The position numbers and the translations under genes are program-made. The notes beneath the pieces are model-generated. The model saw only the letters and a list, made by a program, of their open reading frames with translations. It did no database searches and was not told the origin of the DNA. This document shows positions 48,295 through 59,515 of a stretch of DNA of 64,000 nt, in pieces. The stretch spans positions 336,001 to 400,000 of the forward strand of contig NC_060236.1 in assembly GCF_021155775.2 (NCBI RefSeq), written 5' to 3'. The first letter of the stretch is position 1. Every line of letters begins with the position of its first letter. The DNA is from Neodiprion pinetum. Its lineage: Eukaryota; Arthropoda; Insecta; Hymenoptera; Diprionidae.

Positions 48295-50275
48295 CTGTAA
48301 TACACCCCTGGGCACTAGCCACCGAGATATTATACTATACGACGCGTTGGGCGCGTGTCCAAAACGACCGGGGCACCGCAAAAACCCTTTAGATTTCGCA
48401 TGTGCGCTACTATTCCCGGACACTCATTATACCTTCAGAGGTCTCCATTCTTGGAAATAAACTTCAATTGTTCGCCAGACTGGACGACGAGTCAGGAGAT
48501 GAAAACGATAACGCACTTCTTGATTGCCGTATTGCTAATTCATCCCCGGGTGGAAGATGGTTGGAATTTAGGGTTTAACGACATATTAGGTGGGTAGTAC
48601 AGTCAAAGCAATGACCGAACGAAATAATTCATGCGAGACAAAGGCTGAATATGTGATATTAACAATAAGATTCATGAATTCCGATTGGGTCGAAAACAAT
48701 GTTTTACTTGATAGAGAAAAACGAGAAACACAAACAAACGGATTACATAGTGTAAAAACTCAGTTATCGATAACGAACAATAGACCTTGATTCAGCGATT
48801 AATTCCAAACCTCCGTATCTTAATTTCTCCGTTTCGACATATTTTTGAGCGACCTTCACACCCGATGCAGTCTTACTATTAATTCTGGCCGGCAAGTGGC
48901 TGCTGATCTGTGAGCGTTGGAGCGTTGTAGGGACCGGGGGCTGCTGACCCTCTGGGAGTAGTTGCTCGTGCACAATGCAAACTTAAGCAATCAATTACCG
49001 GATTTTTGCAAGGCGCAGCGGGAGAGCAGGCCGAGCTTTTGGATAGCCAAAAACTTTCCCCGTTACCCGTTCTCGTGATCCAATCGCTGCGTCCCATTAT
49101 CATCGGGCTTCCGTTAGTGGCTTAATAACCCCGAGACCACCGTTCTTATCCCCACGATGATACATACAACTCTGAGCCGTTGGTATAATGGGTGTAAATA
49201 GTTACCCGTGTATCGATTTGCCGGAAGACCGCGCACCTCGTACACCGGCAACCAAAAACTAATTTAAGGATCGGAACACAGCCTGCAGAGTTCGAACGAC
49301 TTTTTTTCGACTCTTATTTCACAGCGTTCGCTGGCCTTTCCTGGCCTACGAAGAAGCGAATCAGGTTTAAGGGCAGATCGGGGTGAACGGATTCGTTGGG
49401 GAATCGACGACGCTCCGAAGAAAAAAAAAAAAAACAGTACTGCAAACGGGCCCAAATTGAGGCTGACAATCACGCCATTAACGATTGCGAATTTCAGCAC
49501 GGTGTGTTTGCATATAAGTCGCTTCTGGAAGATGATCGAATCCATTACACTATATTTCATGTTACAATAAATTTCTCGCAATATCGCGGGACAAATTTTC
49601 GCGCCTAAGCTTTGCGACGATCACGAAAATACCCTTGATATATCATGGTAATTCAGAAAAAGGTTCAACGGTACCGAAGTGGCGATAATTCATGGCGAAT
49701 TTGTGCGGACCTTATTTTCCGTATTTCCCTGTTCCACGCCCATGATGAGCAACAGAGAATTTTAAATGGGTCGGCGGCTCCGCCTCTCGGGAAATTAATA
49801 TTTAACAAATCAGAGGAAGGAGCCCGTCGGTCGGCTGGCGGGTACGTAGCTGTTAGGATAAGTTCTACCTGGTATCGATAACTATCACCCGGTGAATTCG
49901 CACGAGTTTTCGCCGCCGCTTTACGTTCTTTGCATGGTCTATATTGCAGTTCATCCTAATTGTTATGCCGACTCTTGGTTCGTCGTCGACGATCGCGCTT
50001 TCATTCGTTGCCGCATTCAGACCGCGTAAATTAGGATGAACGAGTTCACAACGATATAAATATTGGCTCTCTCTTTTTATTTGTTCCTTTTTACTCCACT
50101 GGAAAGCACGATAAACGGCACCCAATACGTTGTTTGACGTTCACCTCGACTAGGTCACTTCGTCATTCTGCAGAAGCCGAGGACGGACGCACTCTGGATT
50201 AATAGACGTTCGTTCCGAAACCACAGCGACAAATAGTTTCAATGGACAGGTTAGCACGCGGAGACGCACTAACAG
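48295..50275. other. non-coding stretch, no gene recognised
   Basis: An A14 run lies near 49420-49434. No recognised domain in either strand. If the open frame at 50276 is part of a chemoreceptor gene, its N-terminal exons should lie here, but I find no segment with clear multi-TM content ending in a consensus donor. Confidence 0.45.
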
Positions 50276-51106
50276 GTGAAACCGAAAATTACAAACATTA
50301 CCGGATGCAGCTGCGTTTTTCTTACTGTACAAAGTGCACTTATCATTGTCCAGTCGGTGGACATCATAATGGGAAGGGTGTTAATTCTCTTGGAATATTC
50401 GACTGCGATATTTTTTTTGTTAATATTAACTGGATTTATAAGTCAGCTTCACGCTTTGAGGTTAATACTCTCGGAGAAAAGTTTTATTAATCGAGGCAAG
50501 ATTTTAGTCAACATAAAACGATCAATCTTCGTTCGACCTTTCTCTGAAAATTTGTGTACACTGCACAGTGATCTGTTTAAAGGTGTTAAAAAAAACATCG
50601 ATCACGTCGGTTTCACGATCTCGATCATGACCGGAATACTGCAATTTTTTGGTTTTCTTCTTCGTCCACCGTTCATCTCAGGCTCCTCAGAGCTCGCTGA
50701 CTTATGCAAACAGAAACACAACAGAGCGGCAGACCCACAGAACGCGGTTAGCTCTGTACCTGAGCGATTCTGGGGCTCGGGAACCGGTAGAACTTGTTTA
50801 AAGCGTGCGGTACGATACAGAGTTATACCCGGAGTACGCTGTGCAAAGGGCAGAAGGGATAGGCTTTTGCACGCTTGCGGTCGGGGAATAAAATCGAGAA
50901 AGGCAGAGCCGAGGAACGAGCGGTACGTAAACGGACCCCGTGCACGCCGCAGAGCGGATCGAGCTTACATTATGCAAAGCGAAGCGCGTTGGCTCTGGAT
51001 TTACGGCGTCCATTTCATCCCGTTCCTTTCATTCCGTTCCATTTGGTTCAACCGTTTCTTCTCCAACCCCAGAAGAACGATCGGCGGATATTGTCCGCGG
51101 CGATAA
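50276..51106 (+). CDS. longest open frame; gustatory-receptor-like N-terminal half
   Basis: An 830-bp open frame (stop TAA just upstream at 50270; first in-frame ATG at 50369; stop ends at 51106). By rough estimate an uninterrupted frame of this length is unlikely by chance in 64 kb. Residues 32-60 form one strong hydrophobic helix (IFFLLILTGFISQLHALRLIL region). Residues 94-131 contain LCTLHSDL, then a GF and a second hydrophobic helix (ISIMTGILQFFGFLL). In insect gustatory receptors a helix, a charged loop, LxxLHxxL and then an FG-containing helix occur in that order before TM6. After about residue 135 the frame becomes Arg-rich and unlike the family, with no clear donor, and the TYxxxxxQF TM7 motif is not found downstream. 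I infer a receptor fragment or relic, possibly chance. Confidence 0.25.
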   Translation: MKPKITNITGCSCVFLTVQSALIIVQSVDIIMGRVLILLEYSTAIFFLLILTGFISQLHALRLILSEKSFINRGKILVNIKRSIFVRPFSENLCTLHSDLFKGVKKNIDHVGFTISIMTGILQFFGFLLRPPFISGSSELADLCKQKHNRAADPQNAVSSVPERFWGSGTGRTCLKRAVRYRVIPGVRCAKGRRDRLLHACGRGIKSRKAEPRNERYVNGPRARRRADRAYIMQSEARWLWIYGVHFIPFLSFRSIWFNRFFSNPRRTIGGYCPRR

Positions 51107-52037
51107 GAACAGGATGGAAAAAAATTGAAAACATATCGATGCGAAGGAGACGAAGACGAAGGAGAAGAATAAAGAAATGAATAACGGAGAGACAGGCAAG
51201 GAACAATCGCACGTAGATAACTCTCTTTTACTCTCTCTTCTCAATTCTGCTGCTCTCAGTTCTGCGGTTTTTTCTAAAAGTCCACGGCAACCCGCTCTTC
51301 TATTTTCATGATAATTTACTCTTAAGGGCGGAGAGGATCGCAGCCAATATAAAGCAACCTGAAATGTGCTGTTTACAGAGCCGCGGACCTGTTGGCGAAT
51401 TGTCGCGCGATTACAATTTGCAGAAAGTGTTTTTTTTTTTATGCATGTAAATTTTAAATCGATGATCGATTTTTCGTCCTGATCATTAACGCGGCAATTT
51501 AAAAATTGGTAGGTTTGCCGTTTCGGGGATTTGGTCAATCTTCTATTGTTCGTAGGCGAGTTTCGTGCGGTCATCGTCAATAACGACCGTTCAGTGATCG
51601 AAGTATTGCAGTATTGCGGTATTGTTTCGTCATGCCTGCAGTGCGAAAAAATAGAAGTAAACCTACCCACAAAAGCTGTAAAGCACAAAAACCCATATAT
51701 CTGTCCCTCTCGCGCTTTTCTATTCCTCTTTTCATGCCTCTGCTGCGATCGCGCACCGTCAGGGGTGCGGAAAACTCTTTGCCCGAGTTAAGGGAAGGGG
51801 CGAAGCCGTGAGAGAAGCCGGGGGAAAACAGGGGAGGCGCACATTGTCCTTTTCCAGGCTTGTAATTAGCCACAATGGCTCTTTTCATCCGCGACTCTTC
51901 TGAAATTAATACCCGCAATGATAATATTTTGCAATCCGTATACCTACACCCATATCATCGTTATTTCACACGTTGTAAGTATCAAGGTACAGTATCACGA
52001 TGCAATCAAAAATTTCCTTTTAATTATGCGATGGTGT
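51107..52037. other. non-coding stretch
   Basis: A perfect 17-bp palindrome AAATCGATGATCGATTT lies at about 51456-51472. A T10 run lies near 51430. Purine-rich GAAGGAGACGAAGAC-type sequence at 51141-51170. A 219-codon minus frame (51029-51688) has no recognised domain. Confidence 0.5.
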
Positions 52038-52060
52038 AATAGTAATAATAATAATAATAC
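52038..52060. repeat. (TAA)n trinucleotide microsatellite
   Basis: About seven TAA/AAT units, followed by AAC/AGC-rich sequence giving an Asn-rich frame that is repeat-derived. Confidence 0.85.
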
Positions 52061-52466
52061 TAGGGACAACAGCAACAGCAATGACAATAACAATTTGTTG
52101 CCTCTACACAAGAAATAAGATAAAAATCGTTCTTCACTGATTACTACCCCTTCCAAAAAGAAAAAAAAAAAAAAAAAATCAACTACGACGAGGAGGAACA
52201 ATAATAGATATAATAGAGCTCGGCGAGGAGATAAACGAGTGACGATAATTTCGGCGATGAGTTACGGGATGATAGATGAGGCGATAGATACGGCGTTTGC
52301 AGAGTCGGTGTGCCGAGCTGCTGCTAGACTATATAACACCGAAGTGACCGGGTTAAACGGACTGCTGCTCTTGCCGTTCCGCGGCAACACTTTGAAAATA
52401 GAACTATGAATCTTGTTGTCGTTACGTGGCTCTCGTGAGGGATTATTTTTACTTGTTGGTTTGCTG

Positions 52467-52489
52467 TAGCAGCAGCAGCAGCAGCAGCA
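52467..52489. repeat. (AGC)n trinucleotide microsatellite
   Basis: About seven AGC units. A G9 run follows at about 52554-52562. Confidence 0.85.
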
Positions 52490-52751
52490 AAGAGATGGTG
52501 CGGGTTGCGCGATTTCTGGCAATCGCTCGTGCGGGATATATATCTTTATGTCCGGGGGGGGGGCAAGAAATGGGAGTCGTACCAGAGAGGCTGCTGTTGT
52601 GCAGTGTGCCCCTATATATAGCGATGTAACTCCCTCGAAATCTTTTCACCGAATACCGGACCCGCCTCTCAACCACCGCCTGGAGCACCCACCCGGACGT
52701 TACGTTCCTTTTTTCGCTCCATTTTCGCCGCTGTCTATTTTTTTGCTCCCG

Positions 52752-52779
52752 TACTACTACCACTACTACTACTACTACA
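52752..52779. repeat. (TAC)n trinucleotide microsatellite
   Basis: About nine TAC/CTA units with one CCAC interruption. Confidence 0.85.
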
Positions 52780-53865
52780 GCTGGATGCTAGCCCTGCCCA
52801 GCTATCTAGACAGCCAGGCGATCAGCCGGAACGAATTGCGTACCCTTGCAAATACTGCCAAAACGAGTAGCTGCGGAGAAAAAAAGGATACGACCAAACC
52901 GTAAAAAATAGAGAAAAAAACAACAAACACATTCCTACCCTATCAGTTATTGCTGCCTGGGTGCTATTTACGACTAGGTGTGCTCGTGAGCTTTGTAAAG
53001 CTCGCGAATGGCACATATTCAGTGGATTCGGCCCAAGGGAAGGGCAGGAGGGGGAGGAGGCTCGTACTTGCGTGATTTATGCAACGAGGTAGGCTGCACA
53101 GGCACGCGGTTTATACTGTGTTATGAGAAACACCGCAGGGGGGAGTTATAAAATCGCCTGCTGGATACACCGGAGAAGAGGACGAGGTCTAATTGAACGA
53201 AACGATCCAACCTTGCACGAGAGGTAGAATTTTTCGAGGTCCTCGATTTCCTCTTTGGGAGGGAAAAAAGTTTTTCGACAAAGTGCAGCCCATTGAAATG
53301 AAACTGTACGAGGCTCCGGATTAGCTGCCGCTGCTGCTGCCGCTGCGGCGGTTCGCTACAATTGCGTAACGTAATTAGAAGTTGGCGTTAATTGCGAGCG
53401 TGACGCAAGCCGCCGCGGCGGTGGAGGTATACCTTCAACAACGACAAGTTACAAGTTAAGAGGTGTGCAAAGTTTAACGCTAGCTGCGTCTCTGCAGCAC
53501 CAGCAGGAGAATTTCTAAACTCTGCGTTACACGACGACGTCGTGTATGCAAGAGGCCTTCTTAGCTCGTTATATCGCCCGCTGAAACGACTGCTGCTGTT
53601 ATAGCTGCTAGCTTCCAACGTCATTCGCCGATTGACGTCAGGTCACCAGATGCATAATGCAGTCGCGGTCGAGCCGACACGTTAAGACGGCTCTCGACGC
53701 AAGCCCGTCTCTCTTCGAGGTGAAAAATCTAACTTGTCTGGGGTGAAAAGTCGTCCCGCAATCTTGAATATATTGTTACAAAGGGTGAAATCAACTGTTT
53801 TGTCCCCTTTTCTGATCTAGTAGTTGTCATAAATGAAAGACGTATAAGAGCTTTCATATGTCGAC
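52780..53865. other. non-coding stretch
   Basis: A (CTG/CCG)-rich patch lies at 53326-53352. No recognised gene. GGCACGCGGT at 53101-53110 resembles part of miR-124 but does not continue (see rejected items). Confidence 0.5.
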
Positions 53866-54120
53866 CACGGATAGAAGAAATAGAGCGAATTTTACTCAAG
53901 GCTGCAGGGAAAGAGGGACACATCGAAATTTTTGGTAAAAAATATCCATGTCAACCATATTTTATACTATAAATGTGGCAGATTTTACTCTGCACACAGT
54001 GGTTTTCACTGTTTCTAGAGTAAATTCTGCATTTTACAAAGTATATTTCACCAAAAAAATTGATGTGTCCATCTTTTACCGCAGTTTTTAGTAAAAGTCT
54101 GCTCTCTCATTCTCTCCGTG
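53866..54120. mobile_element. imperfect foldback locus of about 255 bp
   Basis: The left arm from CACGG (53866) and the reverse complement of the right arm ending at CCGTG (54120) align almost to the apex (ACAGTG/CACTGT, 53996-54012). Identity is about 75 percent by eye, with a 20-odd-nt insertion in the left arm near 53945-53968. Shared blocks include GGACACATC, TTTTTGG and GCAGANTTTACTCT. There is no open frame of note and no visible target duplication. It could be a small non-autonomous element or, if transcribed, a source of double-stranded RNA. The arm divergence suggests age. Confidence 0.65.
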
Positions 54121-54990
54121 ATAAAATGAATAAGGTTGCTACGTCAGCCAACATTATGCGTAAAAACAGACTTGTTTCCGATTTTAAGCTATAAACACGT
54201 ATTTTGCTATTAAAGCATTTTTCCTCATCCTTTAATTTTGCTGCCTGACAATTGGCTTAATAAACTCACGAACCTAATTACTTACATCGTAACGTCCATT
54301 TCGTTCCAAAGCGTAAGTGTCGCGGGATTTTCATTATACTAAAAAATCCTTCTGGTACCCTTCGCGAAAGCCTCCGTGGCGATGCATTACCGGCGTGCAG
54401 CTAGCGCTTCGAATAAGGAACCTGATTCAACTCGGATTAAAACCACACTACGCGACTCACGCATTATGCGTTTCAATTTCGTTCTGTTTATCGCGCATCG
54501 AACCTGAAATTGGTTCGTATTTGTCCGAGAGTAAAATACTTGCAATGCTGCAAGTCGAATGTTTTTCCACAGTCAGTTTCCTCGGTTGTGAGTCGGACTC
54601 TCCAACGGAGTTTAGAGTGTGTTTAGAACCTCTCAAAGAAGACTTCAGACTGACTTATTCTTCTTCTTTGTAATGCGAGCGCGGAGTTCCCGCTCATCGC
54701 GTCGAAGGACCGTCGGCGTTGAAAATTACACTGTAGAGAACACCCAGAGGGGTTTACTCGAAGTGGCGTAACAAGTTGCACTTATTGCTTTTATTCCTCG
54801 TCTATGTTGCTCGAGGTCTATCCTTAAGTTACAGTATCGCTGGACGATGGTCAGTCGGAGAGACGAAGCGATGGGGTTGGCGTTAGAGTCGAACGCGGCA
54901 TATTCAGGCATATCGATGAAAAAAGTTCCGCTCAATCGTTCCCTCGATAAGACCTTTCGACAATCGCCCGCCGCGCTTTCTACTCTCGGA
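54121..54990. other. non-coding stretch
   Basis: A 118-codon frame (54317-54673) has ordinary composition but no recognised domain. No other feature. Confidence 0.5.
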
Positions 54991-54994
54991 TAAT

Positions 54995-55030
54995 TAGCGA
55001 GGTGTCTTCTCTTTTATGTTTCAGGTGAGT
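54995..55030 (+). other. candidate recursive-splicing ratchet point
   Basis: A pyrimidine tract (TGTCTTCTCTTTTATGTT) ending TCAG at 55024 is followed directly by GTGAGT at 55025-55030. Both halves are strong, and the layout is again AG|GT with no exon between. Branch-like ATAAT/TAATTA words lie 25-35 nt upstream. It is on the same strand as the site at 25385 and 29.6 kb downstream, a plausible ratchet-point spacing in a giant insect intron. The alternative is an ordinary acceptor or chance. Confidence 0.5.
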
Positions 55031-58000
55031 CGAGCTCCGTTCCTATCTCCATATTGTAACATCTATACCATCACAATCAACGCCGATCGAAGTCGCTAAT
55101 GGTGCCGCATGCGTCTGTCTCCAAGGGGGTATAGCTTTTACAGAGTGCAGGTCAATTTTCTCGGATTACTCAATTACTAGTGCGGGAGATGTGGGGGTCG
55201 GTACAAGGGTATGAGATTATCGCTATTACTCAAAAGCGGTAGTTCGACAACGAGTCGGTAGGTACTTTAATTTCGGATTACGAGACGTTTCGGTGGAGGC
55301 TGGGTCAGCTTACAACGTCTGCAGCGGGGACACGTGCTGTAATAACCAATTGCACAAATGGAAAAATCGAGGTATACTGTGACAGTAACCGCGGCGGATA
55401 TAAAAGTTTTAACGACGCTAATCCACGACTGCGATACGATAACCGGTTCGAACGATCAAACGCAGGGTGCTTAATTGAGCCACCGCGCAAACGGGATAAC
55501 TTGGAGCTGTGTTTTTCGCGTCGAAAATTCATACGACAATAACGGAGCTGCAGTGCAGAATAATGCCGAGGTTGCAGGAATCAAGGTTCAAAGTTTATAT
55601 ACAGAAAGCAGGAAGCGCGGAAACGCGAGCCGCGTAACTCGACGCAAATGAAGTTGACGGAACTTGCCACTGATTAGAAGCATCTCCTACCGAGACTTTC
55701 GAGACTTCCTCGCCGCTCGTCGTCGCTGTTGTCGTCGTCTTCTCATCCGGACCCCGCAAGCACCAAAGAGGAAGACCGGGAAAGCGGAAACGGGAACGGG
55801 ATCGCAGTTGCGTGCTGATTTATGCGCATGCATCTGAAGATGTCTGACTTTCGAGGAATTGTCGCAAGTCGCACTGAAGTCACGGTGAGATTTCATTCAG
55901 CGAGCGGTGTAAGATGTCGGGATTTTATGCTGATACTACGTCAAATAAGCGATTACAGTTCCGGCGGGTGACGAGCCCCTGTGACAATGGATCTTTCGAA
56001 GCTTGCACAGACTCGTCACTCTGCAAATAGAACCGCCAAACGCGTTCTCCGATATCTATACCTAATATTCGCAGGGATCGAAGCCGACTAGACGGCGTCA
56101 GCGACTGCCTTGCACAGTCGGTAACAGCAACGATGCAAAGTGATCGTTGCAGGCTAAAGCCGTTAATTGGCTGAATCTACTTGCTCCGCTAATCTCGAAT
56201 CGGCTGCAATCACATGCTGCAATCTTCGATCGGCGTACTTATTGTTGATGCAATAGCAAAAGCAGAGGAAAGGAAAGTGGTTGAGACGCACCACGTTTAC
56301 CCTGATATGCATCACCGCGGGTCGGTACGGAAGCATAATGTAAAGGAGCCGGTTGCCCGCGAGACGGAATGGATGCATCACATTTGGCATGGATTTCACT
56401 CAGCAGGATTAAGCTCATTTCCCATCCCTCAAGCTTCGTGCCAGCTGGGAAGCCCCGGGAGAGTTCCGGATACGTGGTCAGCTGACCAGCCGGTCGAGCC
56501 GATCTCTCGTTTGATCGAGTCCCGCTCTTTCCCATGCGAGCCGGGAGTTATACTTCTGAGTGAGATGTGGTTTAAGCGGTTAATGTATTGCCCTGCCTAT
56601 TCCGGCGTCCGCGTCGGTTCGATTCTCTGGAGTTTTTCCAGAGCCTTTAAATCATTTTTACCCTGCACGGGGCGCAACTCGGCAATCTGTCTGAGTAAAC
56701 TTTGGCCCGTTTTTCTCAGCCAAGAGCCGCTGCACTTTTTGTCTCTCCTCTTCCGTCGATATTAGCTGCTACAGGTTTGGCTATACATACAGTGGTGTTC
56801 AATTTTCCCGTCTATACGCCGAGGTTTTCTTTTTCCCGACGTCGAAACTTGAGAAAGTAAGAAACATCAGTTCTGACCATTCAATCTAAACCGTAAATAG
56901 GCGAAGTGATTTCGTGAAATCTTGCTCCAATTTGCTGCGAAATCTGCGTGATTGAGAATCGAAATTCTATCGTTCGATCTGAGCGATCGATTTAATCGTA
57001 GGAGCCGGTCTGAGTATATCTCCAGAACGATTCAATCCCGCCGGTAAAAAATACCGAAAGGCTATACACGGAGACTCTTTTCGCAAGGAAAAACCGAAGG
57101 TGCGAAAGGAAGGACGGCGTCTATCCGGGGACCCGAGTTGAGTAGGTTTCTTCTCTAGTTGACGTCGAGGATTCAGCGTGACTTGGCATGTAAATGAGCG
57201 TATAAGAACGCGGGTTCCAGAGCCGCAAAAATTCTAGACGAGGACTCGGAGAAGCCGTCGATTCTGGGTCCGCGTTTTTCCCCTCAGGCCCCGGGCAATC
57301 GCGAAGCTGATTGTTGCGCCTTGGCAGAGCGGTCATGACTCGCTATCTTGGAGGATGCAGGCGGCGTGGTTAAGACGTGCCCGGCTCGTTACCGCCGGTT
57401 CATTTGCCCGCATTGTCACCTCAGCCGCCTCGAGTCCAACCCTTGTCGAGGCTTTCGAACGGCGCTGCACACAACTGCAGTGTGGATGCATGCAGCTTCG
57501 AATGCGTCCGCCGCACTGCGTAGCAGCGGCCCCGATCCAATTTCGGGAGCCGCTTTGTCTCCTGCTATCGGGGAGTGGCCGATCAGTGTCGATTACGCGC
57601 TCCAGGGACTCTTGCAAGCTCTGCTGTCGAGACGCCGTCGCTCCGAAGGTCTGACTTCCCACTCGCGAATCTAGCCCCTCCAGGTCCCGATCCTTTTAGC
57701 CTACTTTTAGCTCTACGTATACATCACACCTCGGCGACGAAAGTGAGGCGACTCAAAACATTTGGCGTTTTTGACTTGAGACCGTATTTGCATTTGCAAA
57801 GTTCTAAAAATCTATAAGCTTGAAAAGTGACATTTCTGTAGTTGAACACCATAAACGGTTTAGTCAAGCACACTCTTAGTTATTTATTTTCACTGAAAAG
57901 TGCCAGTTTTTAACTTGCGTCACTTTCGTCGTCGAAGTGCGAGAATCGAAGAAGCATCGATCATAGAGGAATCCAATAACGAGGATAATTTTTCATACAT

Positions 58001-58310
58001 CAATACGTGTACTCGTAGAGATCGTTATGGTACCCTGCCGATCCGATGGTTTTACAGTTATTAAACAACGCGGAAGCGATAAACGGCCTCGATCCCCATA
58101 TACTCGGGCAGCAGTTAAAACATTGCAGCTGGAAGAGCTTTTAGTGTCGAACGATTTGTACCTACCTCCGCTATACATGTACAACTACATGTATACAATA
58201 CACACACACTACCGTTCCAGCTGGCTATCCGGTACTCGAATGACTTTTTAGTGACTGGATTTGTTAGCACGTTTATATCGCACGGACGCGGTTCGTTGCC
58301 CCCGATATAC
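55031..58310. other. non-coding stretch, no gene recognised
   Basis: Frames at 56214-56765 (183 codons) and three overlapping frames at 57333-57674 are open but unrecognised; the latter cover a GC-rich, CTGCAG-rich patch open on both strands. No RNA gene or mobile element. Confidence 0.5.
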
Positions 58311-58381
58311 ATTCTTTTTTTCTTTTTTTTTTTTCATTTTTTCTCCCTTTCCTCTATCTCTTTTTCGCTCTATCTCTCTCC
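58311..58381. repeat. long polypyrimidine tract
   Basis: About 70 bp almost entirely of T and C (T12 run, then CTCTATCTCTTTTTCGCTC). It ends 14 bp before CAAG/GTAGGT (58390-58401), which superficially resembles a ratchet point, but AAG is a poor acceptor. It may also serve the acceptor-like sites downstream. Confidence 0.7.
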
Positions 58382-58590
58382 GTGTCCAATTGCAAGGTAG
58401 GTACTAATTGACGTTGTACCAACAGCTCGGGTGTCTCCGTGGCGGAACCGCGCTGTTCGTATACATACCTCTGCGATATTTGCCCTTTTCTCTCCCCTAT
58501 ACCCACGTCGGGCTCTTTATTTTTTTTTCTCTTATCTCTTCGCCTCTCCTGAAGGTCTGTTTATCGAACCATCATCGTCTTGTCTTACAG

Positions 58591-58706
58591 ACGACGCGAC
58601 GCTCTCTCTGTGCGTAGCGGATGAAGAGCTGCGAGAGCGGTTAACGTCGTACGGTGTAGATTATTTAGAGGACGGAAAGTGGCACTTGCCACACAGTGTG
58701 ACTTGA
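58591..58706 (+). CDS. candidate terminal coding exon, gene unknown
   Basis: An acceptor (CATCGTCTTGTCTTACAG, AG at 58589-58590) is followed by a frame open for 38 codons to TGA at 58704-58706. It enters in phase with the first two bases completing a codon. The peptide is acidic and ordinary-looking (contains VADEELRERL and GVDYLEDGKW), unlike the repeat-derived frames around it. No domain is recognised and no AATAAA is obvious just downstream. It could be the last exon of a plus-strand gene, or chance; the two splice halves were judged by eye only. Confidence 0.2.
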
Positions 58707-59491
58707 TCGTCCCAACCTTGCACCGAATTAATCCTACTCGAGACGCGGTCACGAGTGTTAACCATCAAAGTGGCCCTTAATTCTCCAGACACCGCACTAG
58801 TTTAATAATAAGCCACGCGGGAATCTTGCGAGCTTGTGATCGTACAATCGGGTAAAAAATCCACACGAGGGAATTAACAAAGAGGAAAAATGAACGAAAA
58901 AAAAAAAAAAAAATTGACATAGAACGGGTGCCGTACCAAAAATAACTTGTATACCTATTTTTCGGTCGGTCTTAAGATTAACACCGTTTTCGGGCGCACG
59001 TGTGCAGCTGACGAACGGGTATTATGAAACCTTAACACCGATCGATGTCGCCTTTGAGTATGCTGGTAAAAAATATACCATAGTCGACTGTACGCTGTAG
59101 ATTATGTTACACGCGTGAAATTGAGGTGTGAAACACATTGTCGTATTAACACCTAGAGATTATCGTCGTCGCCATCGAAGTTGTAATAACGGAAAAAAAT
59201 TACACATGTACCTGGGTGTGAAGCGACTGCAATCGTAGATTCACATCTCCGCGCGACGGCAATTATTCGATAAAAAACAGATCCATGACACGCGTAGGTA
59301 TACTTATTAATTATTCACTCGTTCCGTCGAGTACATAAGTTGCAAATGAATTAATTCCCAAATTAAAGAATTTATTTTACACCGGACCGCAGAGTCGAGG
59401 GGATCCCATTTCGGACCTCAACTTCGAGCACGATTCACTTGTAGGATATCGTGAAATTCGGAACGACGAGACTTGAATTTATGGTCTAATT
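58707..59491. other. non-coding stretch
   Basis: An A17 run near 58897-58913. AT-rich at 59280-59380. No gene evidence. Confidence 0.5.
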
Positions 59492-59515
59492 GGGGGGGGG
59501 GGGGGGGGGGGGGGG
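59492..59515. repeat. poly(G) tract, 24 G
   Basis: Twenty-four consecutive G, the longest homopolymer of its kind in the window. It is strongly G-quadruplex-capable. Its length is uncertain, since such runs are commonly mis-sized by sequencing. Confidence 0.9.

Noticed and set aside
53101..53110. GGCACGCGGT, part of miR-124
   Set aside because: Only ten bases match; the 3' half and the hairpin are absent.
58382..58401. Polypyrimidine tract then CAAG/GTAGGT resembling a ratchet point
   Set aside because: AAG is a weak acceptor and the bases before it are not pyrimidine-rich.
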